From contig NZ_CP032869.1 of NCBI RefSeq assembly GCF_003576455.2, forward strand, positions 4,960,001 through 5,024,000: 64,000 bases of DNA. The letters are read 5' to 3'. Of this stretch, positions 26,807-36,000 are shown piece after piece; position 1 is the stretch's first letter, and every line of letters starts with the position of its first letter. Source of the DNA: Mucilaginibacter celer. GTDB lineage: Bacteria > Bacteroidota > Bacteroidia > Sphingobacteriales > Sphingobacteriaceae. Position numbers and translations under genes: made by a program. Below the pieces are notes generated by a model, which saw only the letters and a program-made list of their open reading frames with translations, was not told the origin of the DNA and searched no databases.

Positions 26807-29614
26807 ATGAAAATCACATTTATTGGACTATTGCTACTTTGCTTCGGCTTTACCACTTCATTTGCTCAAACCGGCTATAGCGTAAAAGGTAAAGTGGCCG
26901 ATACGGTAGCCAACTCAAATCTTATCAATGCCAGTGTAAGCGTAATTACCGCTAAAGATTCCATCCTTCAAAAATTTACCCGGGTTAAAGATGATGGTAC
27001 TTTCACCATCAGCAATCTTAACAAAGGCAAATTTATTTTAGTGGCTACCTACCCCGGCTATGCCGATTTTGTAGAGCGCTTTACTTTAGATTCGGCACAT
27101 ACCACCCACAATTTTGGCACCGTAAGTATGCTGCTTAAAGAGCGCCTTTTAAAAGAGGTAATTGTAAAAGGCAAAGCCGCAGCCATTAAAATTAAAGGCG
27201 ATACCACCGAGTTTAACCCGGCCGCCTATAATATCCAACCCAACTCGAAGGTGGAAGACCTGCTGAAGCAGCTTCCGGGCATTGAGGTGGATAAGGATGG
27301 TAAAATCACCGCGCAGGGCCAAACGGTAAAAAAAGTACTGGTTGATGGCGAAGAGTTTTTTGGCGACGACCCAACCCTGGTTACCAAAAACCTGCGCGCC
27401 GATATGGTTGATAAAGTACAGCTGTATGATAAAAAAAGCGACCAGGCAGCCTTTACCGGTATTGACGATGGCGTGAAAGATAAAACCATCAACATTAAAT
27501 TAAAAGAAGATAAAAAGAACGGCTACTTTGGCAAGCTTGACGGTGGCCTTGGTACCGATGGTTACTACCAGGGGCAGGCTTTGTTTAACCGCTTTAAAGG
27601 CAAGCAAAAATTTTCGCTTTATGGCACCTTAGGCAATAACGGCAAAACCGGTTTGGGCTGGGAGGATAACAACAAATACGGCGGCGGCGGTAACATGGAG
27701 TTTGGCGATGATGGCGGCTTCTATATTTTTGGTGGCGGGGGTGATGATCTTGACAGCTTTAACGGCCGTTATGATGGCGAAGGCAAACCCGTAGCCCGTA
27801 CCGGTGGCGCGCACTATGATACTAAATGGAACGGCGATAAAGAATCGTTAAACACCAACTACAAAATCGGCTCGCTTACAGTTGATGGCACCAAAAATAC
27901 CCAGCAGCAAAACAACTTTCCGGGTAACATATCAACTGTAAACAGCGATCAGTATAATCACAATTACCTGTTCCGCCAGAAGCTGGATCTGAATTACCAG
28001 GTCAAAATAGATTCGATGCAGAACCTGAAAATAACGGCAGACGGTACTTTAAGAAACAGTAATACCAAAAGCATATTCAATACACAAACCAACCGGTTGG
28101 ATGGCAGCCGCATAAACACCAACTCGCGCGATAACAGTGCCGATGTTGATGGCAAGGTTTTTAACGCTACTGCATTTTATACCAAAAAATTTAAAAAGAA
28201 AAGCCGCACCTTATCGGTAAACTTCAGGGCAGGCTATAACGACAGCGATTCGAAAGGTTTTCTGAAATCGAACACCACGTTTTATGATTCGGTTGGTGTT
28301 TTTGCAAGAGATACCACTATTGATCAGTACAAGGTTAACAAAAGCAAAAGTACCAACATCAACACCAATATCACCTATACCGAACCACTGGCCAAGGATT
28401 TTACTTTGGCCCTAAGCTATGCCATATCTGTAAACAATGCCACTAACGACAGGCGTACCTTTAATAAACCCAATACCGGTAATACCACCGTTTATAATAC
28501 GTTAGATAGTGTTTACAGCAGCGATTATAAACTTAACCAGTTGTCAAACCAGGGCGGTGCCGTGTTTAACGTACAAAAACAAAAGTTCTCGTTTAACTTT
28601 GGCACCAAGGTAGCCGGCGTCAAATTTAAACAGGTTGATGAGTTTGGCCGCATGGCCGATTTAACCCGCAACTTCACCAACTGGTATCCGCAGGCCAGCT
28701 TTCAATATAAGTTCAGCAAGCAATCAAGCGTGCGGATAAGCTATAACGGTAACACCACGCAACCCAATATTGATCAGATCCAACCCGTACGTGTAAATAC
28801 CGACCCGCTCAATATTCAAACTGGTAACGCGGCCTTAAAACCATCGTTCACCAACCGTTATAACATCAGCTATAACTCGTATAAAGTAATCAGCAACCAG
28901 TACATCTGGATCAGCGGTTCGTATTCAACCACCAGTAATCCTATTGTGAGCAATGTGGTGCGCGATACTACTACGGGTATCAGCACTTATCAATCGTCAA
29001 ACCTTAAAAATCGCTCAACCAATAACTTTTGGGCAAACAGTTATTTTGAGCGTAAAATTCCGGGATTGGATATTAACGCCGGTTTCGAGTTATCAGCCAG
29101 CGGTAATACCTATTATAACCTGTCAAACAATGTGCTGAATGAAACCAAAGCATACAATTACTCGGGCAACATCCGGTTTTCTAAGTATAAAGAAAGGAAA
29201 TATGATGCCTGGATTTCAGGCGGCCCTACTTATACCGTAAACTCGTCATCGTTAAATTCGGCTTTAAACAATAACGGCAGAGGGTTTAATGCTTATGGTG
29301 GTTTCAATATTTATCTGCCTGGCAAATTCCAGATCGGCACAGATGGCAACTATACTTATAACGCCCCTACCAAATCATTCCCGCAGGATTTCAGACGCTT
29401 TTTGCTGAATGCAAATATCTCGCGTACCTTCCTGAAAGATGCTTTAAAGGCCTCTATTACGGGCAACGACTTGCTGAACCAAAATACCGGCTATAACCGT
29501 ACCGGATCGGCAAACGTACTTACCCAGGAGCGTTATACCACTATCCGCAGATACTTCATGTTCTCACTCACCTGGGATTTTAATAAAGTTGGAGGCGGCG
29601 CACCTAAAAAATAA
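26807..29614 (+). CDS. Outer-membrane beta-barrel with carboxypeptidase-like regulatory domain
   Basis: Protein of 935 residues from ATG 26807 (MKITFIGLLLLCFGFTTSFAQ signal peptide); an upstream TTG at 26786 is less likely. After the signal comes a CarboxypepD_reg-like domain (YSVKGKVADTVANSNLINAS, about 22-105). A plug-like segment follows (SKVEDLLKQLPGIEVDKDGK, TVKKVLVDGEEFFGDDP), then a large barrel of alternating strands. The C-terminus RRYFMFSLTWDFNK suits outer-membrane assembly. A Gly/Asp-rich insert (GGGGNMEFGDDGGFYIFGGG, about 290) stands out. This matches the TonB-receptor-like OMP_b-brl family. It forms an operon with GLPGLI (8-base gap) and lies behind the 21-bp repeat array. Confidence 0.88.
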   Translation: MKITFIGLLLLCFGFTTSFAQTGYSVKGKVADTVANSNLINASVSVITAKDSILQKFTRVKDDGTFTISNLNKGKFILVATYPGYADFVERFTLDSAHTTHNFGTVSMLLKERLLKEVIVKGKAAAIKIKGDTTEFNPAAYNIQPNSKVEDLLKQLPGIEVDKDGKITAQGQTVKKVLVDGEEFFGDDPTLVTKNLRADMVDKVQLYDKKSDQAAFTGIDDGVKDKTINIKLKEDKKNGYFGKLDGGLGTDGYYQGQALFNRFKGKQKFSLYGTLGNNGKTGLGWEDNNKYGGGGNMEFGDDGGFYIFGGGGDDLDSFNGRYDGEGKPVARTGGAHYDTKWNGDKESLNTNYKIGSLTVDGTKNTQQQNNFPGNISTVNSDQYNHNYLFRQKLDLNYQVKIDSMQNLKITADGTLRNSNTKSIFNTQTNRLDGSRINTNSRDNSADVDGKVFNATAFYTKKFKKKSRTLSVNFRAGYNDSDSKGFLKSNTTFYDSVGVFARDTTIDQYKVNKSKSTNINTNITYTEPLAKDFTLALSYAISVNNATNDRRTFNKPNTGNTTVYNTLDSVYSSDYKLNQLSNQGGAVFNVQKQKFSFNFGTKVAGVKFKQVDEFGRMADLTRNFTNWYPQASFQYKFSKQSSVRISYNGNTTQPNIDQIQPVRVNTDPLNIQTGNAALKPSFTNRYNISYNSYKVISNQYIWISGSYSTTSNPIVSNVVRDTTTGISTYQSSNLKNRSTNNFWANSYFERKIPGLDINAGFELSASGNTYYNLSNNVLNETKAYNYSGNIRFSKYKERKYDAWISGGPTYTVNSSSLNSALNNNGRGFNAYGGFNIYLPGKFQIGTDGNYTYNAPTKSFPQDFRRFLLNANISRTFLKDALKASITGNDLLNQNTGYNRTGSANVLTQERYTTIRRYFMFSLTWDFNKVGGGAPKK

Positions 29615-29622
29615 ACCTTGTT

Positions 29623-30399
29623 ATGAAAAAGATATTAACCCTTACAACCCTACTTATATTAACTGCCAACCTGCTGATGGCGCAGGCCAACAAGCATTTT
29701 ACCTTTCATGGTGTTATTGAATACGACAAAACATCAAATGTATGGGCAATGCTGCAAAAAGCTATTAATAAAGACAATGAAACCTGGTACCAGCCCAGGT
29801 ACGAACAATACAAAAAAAACAAGCCTCAGTTTAAAGTACTAAAAAGTACCCTGAAATTTGGCAACAACCAAACCTTGTTTACACCTATTGAGCCGGAAAC
29901 ACCAACGGCCGGTTATTGGAGCGAGCCGATGATGGTATCACAAAACAGTACTATATTTTCTGATTTCAACACCGGAATGAGCACCAGCCAAAAAAGTGTA
30001 TTTGAAGAAACCTTTTTAGTAAAAGATACTACCCGCCGCATTAAATGGAAGCTTACCGGCGAAACCCGCGAAATTGCAGGCTATCCGTGTCGCCGGGCCA
30101 ACGGACTGATCCTCGATTCGATTTACGTAGTAGCATTTTATACCGAGGAAATCCCTGTTTCGGGCGGTCCCGAATCATTTAATGGCTTGCCGGGGATGAT
30201 ATTGGGGGTAGCCCTCCCACACGAAAACGTAACCTGGTTTGCCACCAAAGTTAGCGAACTACCTATCGACGAAAAATCGCTAACAGCACCTAAAAAAGGT
30301 AAAGCAGCCACCAATAAAAGCTTCATGACCGTTTTACAAAACGCAATGAAAGATTGGGGTACCGAGGGGAAGGAGTATTTGAAAGGATTTTCGTTATGA
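29623..30399 (+). CDS. GLPGLI-family protein
   Basis: Exported protein of 258 residues with signal peptide MKKILTLTTLLILTANLLMAQ. The family-naming motif appears as SFNGLPGMILGVAL (about residue 185), preceded by YPCRRANGLILDSIYVVAFYTEEIP, as in other members. The function of the family is unknown, but its genes regularly follow TonB-like outer-membrane barrels in Bacteroidota. That is the arrangement here, 8 bases after the barrel gene, so it probably works with that barrel in the periplasm. The operon closes with a 21-bp perfect hairpin. Confidence 0.88.
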   Translation: MKKILTLTTLLILTANLLMAQANKHFTFHGVIEYDKTSNVWAMLQKAINKDNETWYQPRYEQYKKNKPQFKVLKSTLKFGNNQTLFTPIEPETPTAGYWSEPMMVSQNSTIFSDFNTGMSTSQKSVFEETFLVKDTTRRIKWKLTGETREIAGYPCRRANGLILDSIYVVAFYTEEIPVSGGPESFNGLPGMILGVALPHENVTWFATKVSELPIDEKSLTAPKKGKAATNKSFMTVLQNAMKDWGTEGKEYLKGFSL

Positions 30400-30425
30400 C
30401 GACCTTTTAAATTATATTGTAGTAT

Positions 30426-30471
30426 AAAGACCAAGTCCCCGATTTGTTTGCAAATCGGGGACTTGGTCTTT
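30426..30471 (+). terminator. Long perfect hairpin terminator after GLPGLI
   Basis: A 21-base-pair uninterrupted stem (AAAGACCAAGTCCCCGATTT and onwards) with a 4-base loop TTTG, followed by TTTTATAT. Confidence 0.9.
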
Positions 30472-30501
30472 TATATGGCTGTTTTTTGATTTTCTATCCT
30501 T

Positions 30502-30830
30502 GCCGTTGTTGGCTTGGTCATCAACAGCTATACGCGATACCTGCGCGTGGCTTAATACTATATAAGAGCATAGCGGCACGAAATGATGTTGGTGACAACA
30601 CCATAGCCGTTAACATAAGCGAATATTTTAGCCTAATCGCGTTTAAAATCCCCTCTTGAGAGGGGGCGCGATGGGAAAGAGTGGGAGCAGGGGTGTGTTA
30701 TACAAGCGATAAGCCGCATGCAGAATAATACACCCCCTCCACCCCTCTCAAGAGGGGAATCGCAAATTCCCCTGCTTTTTAACGATTTAACCCTTAAGTT
30801 AACGGCTATGGTGACAACACCAACAACGGC
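30502..30830. repeat. Nested inverted-repeat island
   Basis: Three exact inverted pairs are nested: GCCGTTGTTGG (30502-30512) with 30820-30830; CACCATAGCCGTTAAC (30599-30614) with 30798-30813; CCCCTCTTGAGAGGGG (30650-30665) with 30742-30757. The direct repeat GGTGACAACACC also occurs at 30591-30602 and 30810-30821. The inner part looks like a MITE inserted in an older palindromic element. There is no credible ORF. Confidence 0.75.
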
Positions 30831-30847
30831 GGGGATGCTTCCATCAA

Positions 30848-30968
30848 AAAGCTTTGCGTCTTAGCCTCTTTGCGTGCTTAAAATCTCAAACTATGCAAAC
30901 CTAAAAACTTTGCGTCTCCGCGTTTTTGCGTGCTCAAAATTTTAAACAATTCACCTTTGCGCACTTAA
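30848..30968. repeat. Reiterated tttgcgtc/tttgcgtgctt words
   Basis: Variants of ctttgcgtcttagcctc, tttgcgtgcttaaaat and tttgcgtctccgcg occur four times before the SDR stop codon. The same word family is in the 68-bp tandem duplication at 37765-37895. Confidence 0.7.
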
Positions 30969-30971
30969 AAA

Positions 30972-31760
30972 CTAAGCATTAGCCAAAGCCCTATCCAAAT
31001 GCACATACCCGCCATCAACATAAATTAACTGCCCTGTAGTATGGCTTGATACCGGCGACAGTAAAAACGCCACAGTATTGGCAATCTCTTCGGCAGTAGT
31101 CATCCTGTTTTCGAGCGGAATTTTCGATTCAATTTCCTTCAGTTTAGCTTCAGGATCAGGCAGGGTTTTAATCCAGTTGGCATAAAGCGGGGTCCAGCAT
31201 TCGGCCACTACCAGGGCATTTACCCGGATACCGTATTTTAACAGTTCAACAGCCCACTCACGCGTAAGCGCATTACGGCCTCCGTTTGATGCCGCATAGC
31301 CTGATGTATTTCCCTGGCCGGTATCGGCAGTTTTTGAGGTGATATTAAGGATGGCCCCTTTTGATTTTTTAAGTTCGGGCAGGGCATAATGCGCCATCAG
31401 GTAATAATGCACTACGTTTTTATGCAGCGATGCGATAAAGCCCTTGTAATCGCCGCTTTCAAGGCCGACGCCATCGTTTACGCCGGCGTTGTTTACCAGG
31501 CCGTCAATGCGGCCGTATTTGGCCACTACCTCGTTAATGGCGTTCTCGCTGGCTTTGGGATCAGTTAATTCGGCAACTACCTGGTGCGCTTCGCCGCCTA
31601 TAGATTCAATTTCCTGCACGGTTTTCAGGTTGTCCGCTTCGTTACGGCCCACAATTACGGGTATGGCACCTTCTGATGCCAAAACCTTTGCTATACCCTC
31701 GCCTATGCCCTTTGCACCGCCGGTAACTATGATTACCTTATCTGTAAGTTGTAAATTCAT
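30972..31760 (-). CDS. SDR-family oxidoreductase (sugar-acid dehydrogenase-like)
   Basis: Short-chain dehydrogenase of 262 residues. The NAD(P) loop is VTGGAKGIGEGIAKVL (residues 12-27), NNAGVNDG follows, and the C-terminus SSHTTGQLIYVDGGYVHLD is typical. The catalytic segment reads ITSKT...SGYAASNGGRNAL: Ser and Tyr are present, but the usual Lys of YxxxK is Asn (AAC codon). The neighbours (FucP-like permease, FAH-fold enzyme, DUF2961 hydrolase) suggest oxidation of an L-fucose- or arabinose-type sugar acid. It is the last gene of the operon, 26 bases after the permease. Confidence 0.85.
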   Translation of the reverse strand: MNLQLTDKVIIVTGGAKGIGEGIAKVLASEGAIPVIVGRNEADNLKTVQEIESIGGEAHQVVAELTDPKASENAINEVVAKYGRIDGLVNNAGVNDGVGLESGDYKGFIASLHKNVVHYYLMAHYALPELKKSKGAILNITSKTADTGQGNTSGYAASNGGRNALTREWAVELLKYGIRVNALVVAECWTPLYANWIKTLPDPEAKLKEIESKIPLENRMTTAEEIANTVAFLLSPVSSHTTGQLIYVDGGYVHLDRALANA

Positions 31761-31786
31761 TTTTATTTATAATAGATAGATCAATA

Positions 31787-33067
31787 TTAATGCGAGCCTG
31801 ATATGGCCAGCTTTTTAACTTTATAATTGTTAATAGCAAAAAGTAATATCCCGAAAAAGCAAAAGCCCGGTACAACGTAGGCCCACTGAATGCTGTGTGT
31901 AGCATCAGATACCCGACCCATGATTACAGGGAATATAGCACCACCAACAATACCCATAATTACCAGCGATGAACCTAATTTGGTTTTAGCGCCCAAACCG
32001 CGGATACTTAATGAAAATATGGTAGGGAACATGATAGACATGAAGAACCAGGTACACATCAACGCGTAAACGGCAATTTCACCATGCAATGTTACCGCAA
32101 GGGCTATCAGGAAGATATTGATAACGGCATAGGTTATCAGCAATTTAACCGGGTTAAAGTAGCGCATCAGCAAAGTGCCTATAAATCTACCCGCCATAAA
32201 ACCTGCAGAGGCAATGGTGAGGTAGTAAGAAGCAGGCTTTTCGGCAAACCCGGCAACTTTTTCTGAATAACGGATAAAGAAACTGCTTACACCGGCTTGT
32301 GCCCCAACGTACAAAAACTCGGCAAAGATACCCGCCCTCAGGCTTTTTATTGTCAACAGCTCGGCTATACGGGTACCCAGCGGCCTGTGATCATTCATAG
32401 CGTCTTCGCTGGTTTCTTCAACAATTGGCGGGAAGTGTGTACGGTAAATTAAGAAAGCCACTACAAGCACCACGGCACCTATTACTAAAAACGGAATTTG
32501 TACCGATGAAGCCTCATGATTAAGATATTCATTTAACTGTTCGGGCGACATTTTGCTCGATTCGGCATCGGTTAATACTTTTCCTGAAAGAATATAATTT
32601 CCACCGATAAGGGGTGCAAGCGTAGCCGCAAGGCCGTTAAATGATTGGGAGAAATTGATACGGCGCTCGGCACCTGCAGGGTCGCCCAATACGGTGATAT
32701 AAGGATTGGCAGCTGTTTCAAGGAAAGCTGCGCCCGAAAAAACGATGAACAGCGCCGTTAAAAAGAAGGCATAGTTGCGAACTGCCGCCGCCGGGAAAAA
32801 CAGGAACGCGCCTATAGCAAAAAGTATCAAGCCTAAAATAATCCCCCCTTTATAGCCATATTTTTTCATGAACTGCGCGGCGGGAATAGGCAGAATAAAA
32901 TAGGCGATATAGGACGCCGAGTCGATAAGCGATGATTGCAAATCATTTAACTGGCAGGCTTTTTTAAGGTGCGGAATTAATATCGGGTTAAGATTAAGTG
33001 CAAATCCCCAGATAAAAAACAGGGAGGTAATTAATGCTACTGCAAATAGCGTGTTGTTTTTTGACAT
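31787..33067 (-). CDS. fucP: L-fucose:proton symporter-like MFS permease
   Basis: Major-facilitator transporter of 426 residues with about 12 membrane helices. It starts MSKNNTLFAVALITSLFFIWGFALNLNPIL, close to FucP/glucose-galactose-type permeases, with FLETAANPYITVLG (the conserved NPY segment) and the long central loop YRTHFPPIVEETSEDAM. It should import a hexose or 6-deoxyhexose with protons across the inner membrane. It lies between the FAH-family gene and the SDR gene in one operon. Fucose is a reasonable but unproven substrate. Confidence 0.8.
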   Translation of the reverse strand: MSKNNTLFAVALITSLFFIWGFALNLNPILIPHLKKACQLNDLQSSLIDSASYIAYFILPIPAAQFMKKYGYKGGIILGLILFAIGAFLFFPAAAVRNYAFFLTALFIVFSGAAFLETAANPYITVLGDPAGAERRINFSQSFNGLAATLAPLIGGNYILSGKVLTDAESSKMSPEQLNEYLNHEASSVQIPFLVIGAVVLVVAFLIYRTHFPPIVEETSEDAMNDHRPLGTRIAELLTIKSLRAGIFAEFLYVGAQAGVSSFFIRYSEKVAGFAEKPASYYLTIASAGFMAGRFIGTLLMRYFNPVKLLITYAVINIFLIALAVTLHGEIAVYALMCTWFFMSIMFPTIFSLSIRGLGAKTKLGSSLVIMGIVGGAIFPVIMGRVSDATHSIQWAYVVPGFCFFGILLFAINNYKVKKLAISGSH

Positions 33068-33107
33068 TAGTATTTATTGGTTGGTTGTATTACTTATTCG
33101 TTTTTGT

Positions 33108-33962
33108 TTAGTGATTATGCTTTTTATTAATAGCCACGGTATTTATCATTGTACCTATATGGTCGATGCTGATCTGCACCACGTCGCCAACCTGCAAAGC
33201 AAAGGAAGGTGGCGGAACGAGGCAAGTCCCGGTCATTAAAAAGCATCCGTAAGGAAAATCGCATTCGCTGTATAAATACCCGGTGAGTTCGATAAACGAG
33301 CGTTTAATGCGCGATACAGTAGTTTCATCCTCAAAAATCAATTCACCGTTACGCTTTATCTTCATGCCGATCGCCGTTTCGGCCGAAATAGGCGACGAGG
33401 TAACATACAGGCATGGCCCCAGCGCAGCGCTTTTTTCGTACACCTTAGCCTGGGGCAGATACAAAGCATTTTCGCCTTCGATGCTGCGCGAACTCATATC
33501 GTTGCCAATAGTATATCCCTGGATCCTGCCATTGCTGTTTATAAACAAGGTTAGCTCGGGTTCGGGAACATTCCAATCCGAATCTTTACGGATATAAACT
33601 TCGCCGTTGTGGCCCGATACACGATGAGCAAGCGATTTAAAAAATAACTCGGGCCGGGGTGCATCATAAACCTTATCATACAAACTTGCGCCTGTTTCCG
33701 ATTCTTCCATGCGGGCATCCCGGCTGCGTAAATAGGTTACACCTGCCGCCCATACCTCCTGGTTTCCAATCGGTGGTAGTATTTTTCCGTTCAGGTACTC
33801 GGCTTCTACATCAGCTGCCAAAGCGGTAGTATCCGTAGTGATTAATTCGAGGTATGCAGCCAGCTCATCGCGGTTAATCAGTTTATCCCATTCGTCGTCA
33901 ATAATATACGACGAACCGTTATGCTGCAGTAAGCTGCCTTTGGCTAATTTATATAGTTTCAT
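33108..33962 (-). CDS. Fumarylacetoacetate-hydrolase-family enzyme
   Basis: Protein of 284 residues with a C-terminal FAH fold. Metal-binding acidic residues are in DWNVPEPELTLFIN and TIGNDMSSRSIEGENALYLPQAK. The wording VWAAGVTYLRSRDAR...LYDKVYDAPRPELFFK is close to 2-keto-3-deoxy-pentonate dehydratases of the FAH family; related enzymes act on diketo-deoxy-fuconate. It therefore probably works late in oxidative pentose or fucose breakdown. Its ATG shares one base with the DUF2961 stop codon (TGATG), indicating translational coupling. Confidence 0.8.
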   Translation of the reverse strand: MKLYKLAKGSLLQHNGSSYIIDDEWDKLINRDELAAYLELITTDTTALAADVEAEYLNGKILPPIGNQEVWAAGVTYLRSRDARMEESETGASLYDKVYDAPRPELFFKSLAHRVSGHNGEVYIRKDSDWNVPEPELTLFINSNGRIQGYTIGNDMSSRSIEGENALYLPQAKVYEKSAALGPCLYVTSSPISAETAIGMKIKRNGELIFEDETTVSRIKRSFIELTGYLYSECDFPYGCFLMTGTCLVPPPSFALQVGDVVQISIDHIGTMINTVAINKKHNH

Positions 33963-35134
33963 CAGTTTACTTCCAGTTCGTCGCGTGAAGGTAATTTAGG
34001 AAAAGGGCCGTGTTCGCCTGTCTGGTACCAGAAAACGGTAGAAGCAATATCATCCTGCAAAGGCATGTAACGGCCATCATGCCGCCAGCCCAAGGCCTGT
34101 ATGGTAACTTTCAGGCTTTTTTCAAAACGGATGGGATCAGCAATATGCCAGCGGTACAAACCGAAGCGCTGGGCAATGCCGTAATGTCCGTCGCCACGGA
34201 TCACTTGTGGCAAGCCGCTGTAGGGGCTGCAAAATTCGGTATATTCTGTACCCGGTTTTTCCTTGCCTTCGGCATCCTTGTGGTGGGTATCAAAATCATA
34301 CGATCCGCAAAAGTAATCTTCCGTGCCTGTTCCGTTTATTGTGGGGAATTTGGTATCGCCATCCATAAAAAATTTAATCTCGCCCTCGCCCCACCAACCG
34401 TTTTTGTTGGAGCCGTAGGCAATATAGGTACCCACATACTGGCCTTTACCTTTAATGCTATCCACCAACACAAAATCTTTTTTATAAGGCAGCGGGTTTA
34501 CCCTGCGAAACTGCGCATGGAAATAACCGGCATCTTCGGGCACATCCGTCAAGATGTAATCAACCTGGTAATAGAGCACCATATCGGCATCATCAATATT
34601 TTCCATGGTGATGCGGCATTTTTTGCGGAAAGGCATCGGCCAGTAACAATTAAAAGCACTGCCCGGGTTAACCGCCACCGCCAGCGATTGTACAGGCGCG
34701 TATTTGCCCCATCCCATACAAAAAAAATCGCCTACGGGCACCTCTACCGAAGGGGTGGTTTCATCGTCCCAATAAAAACGGATGATAGAATAACGCCAGT
34801 TACCGGTAGGCGTCATCCAGATATGCTGAATAGCACCCGAACCGTTTATTTCGGCAACAGTAAATGTGGTGTGCTTTTTTATAACAACGCTTGGGCTTAC
34901 CTTCCAGGTTTGCCCCAGATCGCGGGCGGCATTGGCTCCGGTGCCTTCGGTAGCCATGCCACCTTTACCCTTTTCGCCAGTAAAATTTTCGGGACTTATC
35001 GACCTTGTTTTGGCATCGGATACCCGGTAAAGATTACCCAACCCCACATCAAGACCATTAAATTTTTGCTGCGCCTTAGCGTACGAAGCAACAATAACAA
35101 ACAGGCAGATCGTTAAAAAATAATTTTTCACCAT
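33962..35134 (-). CDS. DUF2961 (GH172-type) exported glycan hydrolase
   Basis: Protein of 390 residues from the ATG at 35132-35134 (signal peptide MVKNYFLTICLFVIVASYAKAQ); an in-frame ATG 21 bases earlier (35155) adds seven residues. Family features are a GMATEGTGANAARDLGQTWK segment, IQHIWMTPTGNWRYSIIRFYWD, VPVGDFFCMGWGKYAPVQSL, and NGTGTEDYFCGSYDF with the acidic residues used for catalysis. DUF2961 proteins include GH172 fructofuranosidases and difructose-anhydride enzymes, so a furanosidase role is likely. It is the first gene of the operon. Confidence 0.8.
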   Translation of the reverse strand: MVKNYFLTICLFVIVASYAKAQQKFNGLDVGLGNLYRVSDAKTRSISPENFTGEKGKGGMATEGTGANAARDLGQTWKVSPSVVIKKHTTFTVAEINGSGAIQHIWMTPTGNWRYSIIRFYWDDETTPSVEVPVGDFFCMGWGKYAPVQSLAVAVNPGSAFNCYWPMPFRKKCRITMENIDDADMVLYYQVDYILTDVPEDAGYFHAQFRRVNPLPYKKDFVLVDSIKGKGQYVGTYIAYGSNKNGWWGEGEIKFFMDGDTKFPTINGTGTEDYFCGSYDFDTHHKDAEGKEKPGTEYTEFCSPYSGLPQVIRGDGHYGIAQRFGLYRWHIADPIRFEKSLKVTIQALGWRHDGRYMPLQDDIASTVFWYQTGEHGPFPKLPSRDELEVN

Positions 35135-35155
35135 AAAATTTATCTTTAAAATCAT

Positions 35156-35415
35156 TTAACGCAATTGGCAATGCGTTCCAGGTTTATTTGTTTATGCTTC
35201 CGGCTTCAGTTAAAAAGCCATTCACAATCATATCGATAATTTCCGGCTATCTATACTCCTTAATAAGCATAACATTCGCATATTTTGGCATGTGTAAATG
35301 ACGGTTGATAAAGCTAATTTAAAATTTATTAAATTGATTATCCTACCTGTAAAAAACAGGATAGATAAATTGCCAAAGGCCTCGCGAATAAGCCAAATAA
35401 ACCACACTTTTGCGT
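35156..35415. other. Divergent intergenic region
   Basis: About 260 AT-rich bases between the DUF2961 operon (minus) and the Crp-like gene (plus). A short inverted repeat atcctacctgtaaaaaacaggat lies near 35339-35361. No consensus promoter was assigned with confidence. Confidence 0.4.
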
Positions 35416-36000
35416 ATGCCGCTTAACCTGATACTCAATAACCTCGAAAAACATATCCACCTTACGCACGAAGAGCAGGATATTTTCACCGCCTACCTTC
35501 AGCCTAAAAAAATAAAGCGTAAGCAGTATTTACTTACCTATGGCGAGGTGTGCAAATACTCGGCCTTTGTAACCTCGGGCTGTTTACGAGGATATACCGT
35601 TGATAAAAGCGGCATTGAACATGTATTAAGTTTCGCGCCTGCCGATTGGTGGATTGCCGATATGTACAGCCTGATCTCGCAAAAACCCGGAATACAAAAT
35701 ATCGAGGCCTTGGAAGATACCGATATGCTGCTGCTATCCAAAGCTAACCAGGAAAAACTATACCTGCAAATACCTAAGTTTGAGCACTTTTTCAGGATCC
35801 TCGCCGAAAACTCATTAGTGGCAAGCCAACAACGATTAATAGATAGCCTGAGCCTCACCGCCGAAGAACGCTATAACAATTTTTGCAAGCGCTATCCAAC
35901 CCTGATAGATCACCTCCCACAAAAACAAATAGCATCATACATCGGTGTTACCCCCGAATTTTTTAGCAGGATGAAGGGGGAAATGGTGAGGAAGAAGTGA
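35416..36000 (+). CDS. Crp/Fnr-family transcriptional regulator
   Basis: Protein of 194 residues starting at ATG 35416 (a TTG two codons earlier is possible). The N-terminal half is a cNMP-binding-type jelly roll (QYLLTYGEVCKYSAFVTSGCLRGY, FAPADWWIADMYS). The C-terminal helix-turn-helix is KQIASYIGVTPEFFSRMKGEMV. The canonical cAMP-binding Arg-Ser pair is not visible, as in most Bacteroidota members, so the ligand is unknown. Its TGA stop lies inside the left arm of the inverted repeat at 35997-36125. The pirin gene downstream is a plausible target. Confidence 0.88.
   Translation: MPLNLILNNLEKHIHLTHEEQDIFTAYLQPKKIKRKQYLLTYGEVCKYSAFVTSGCLRGYTVDKSGIEHVLSFAPADWWIADMYSLISQKPGIQNIEALEDTDMLLLSKANQEKLYLQIPKFEHFFRILAENSLVASQQRLIDSLSLTAEERYNNFCKRYPTLIDHLPQKQIASYIGVTPEFFSRMKGEMVRKK

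Noticed and set aside
34010-35116. 368-residue plus-strand open frame opposite the DUF2961 gene
   Set aside because: Long, but it mirrors a well-supported gene; its His/Ile-rich composition is that of an antisense shadow.
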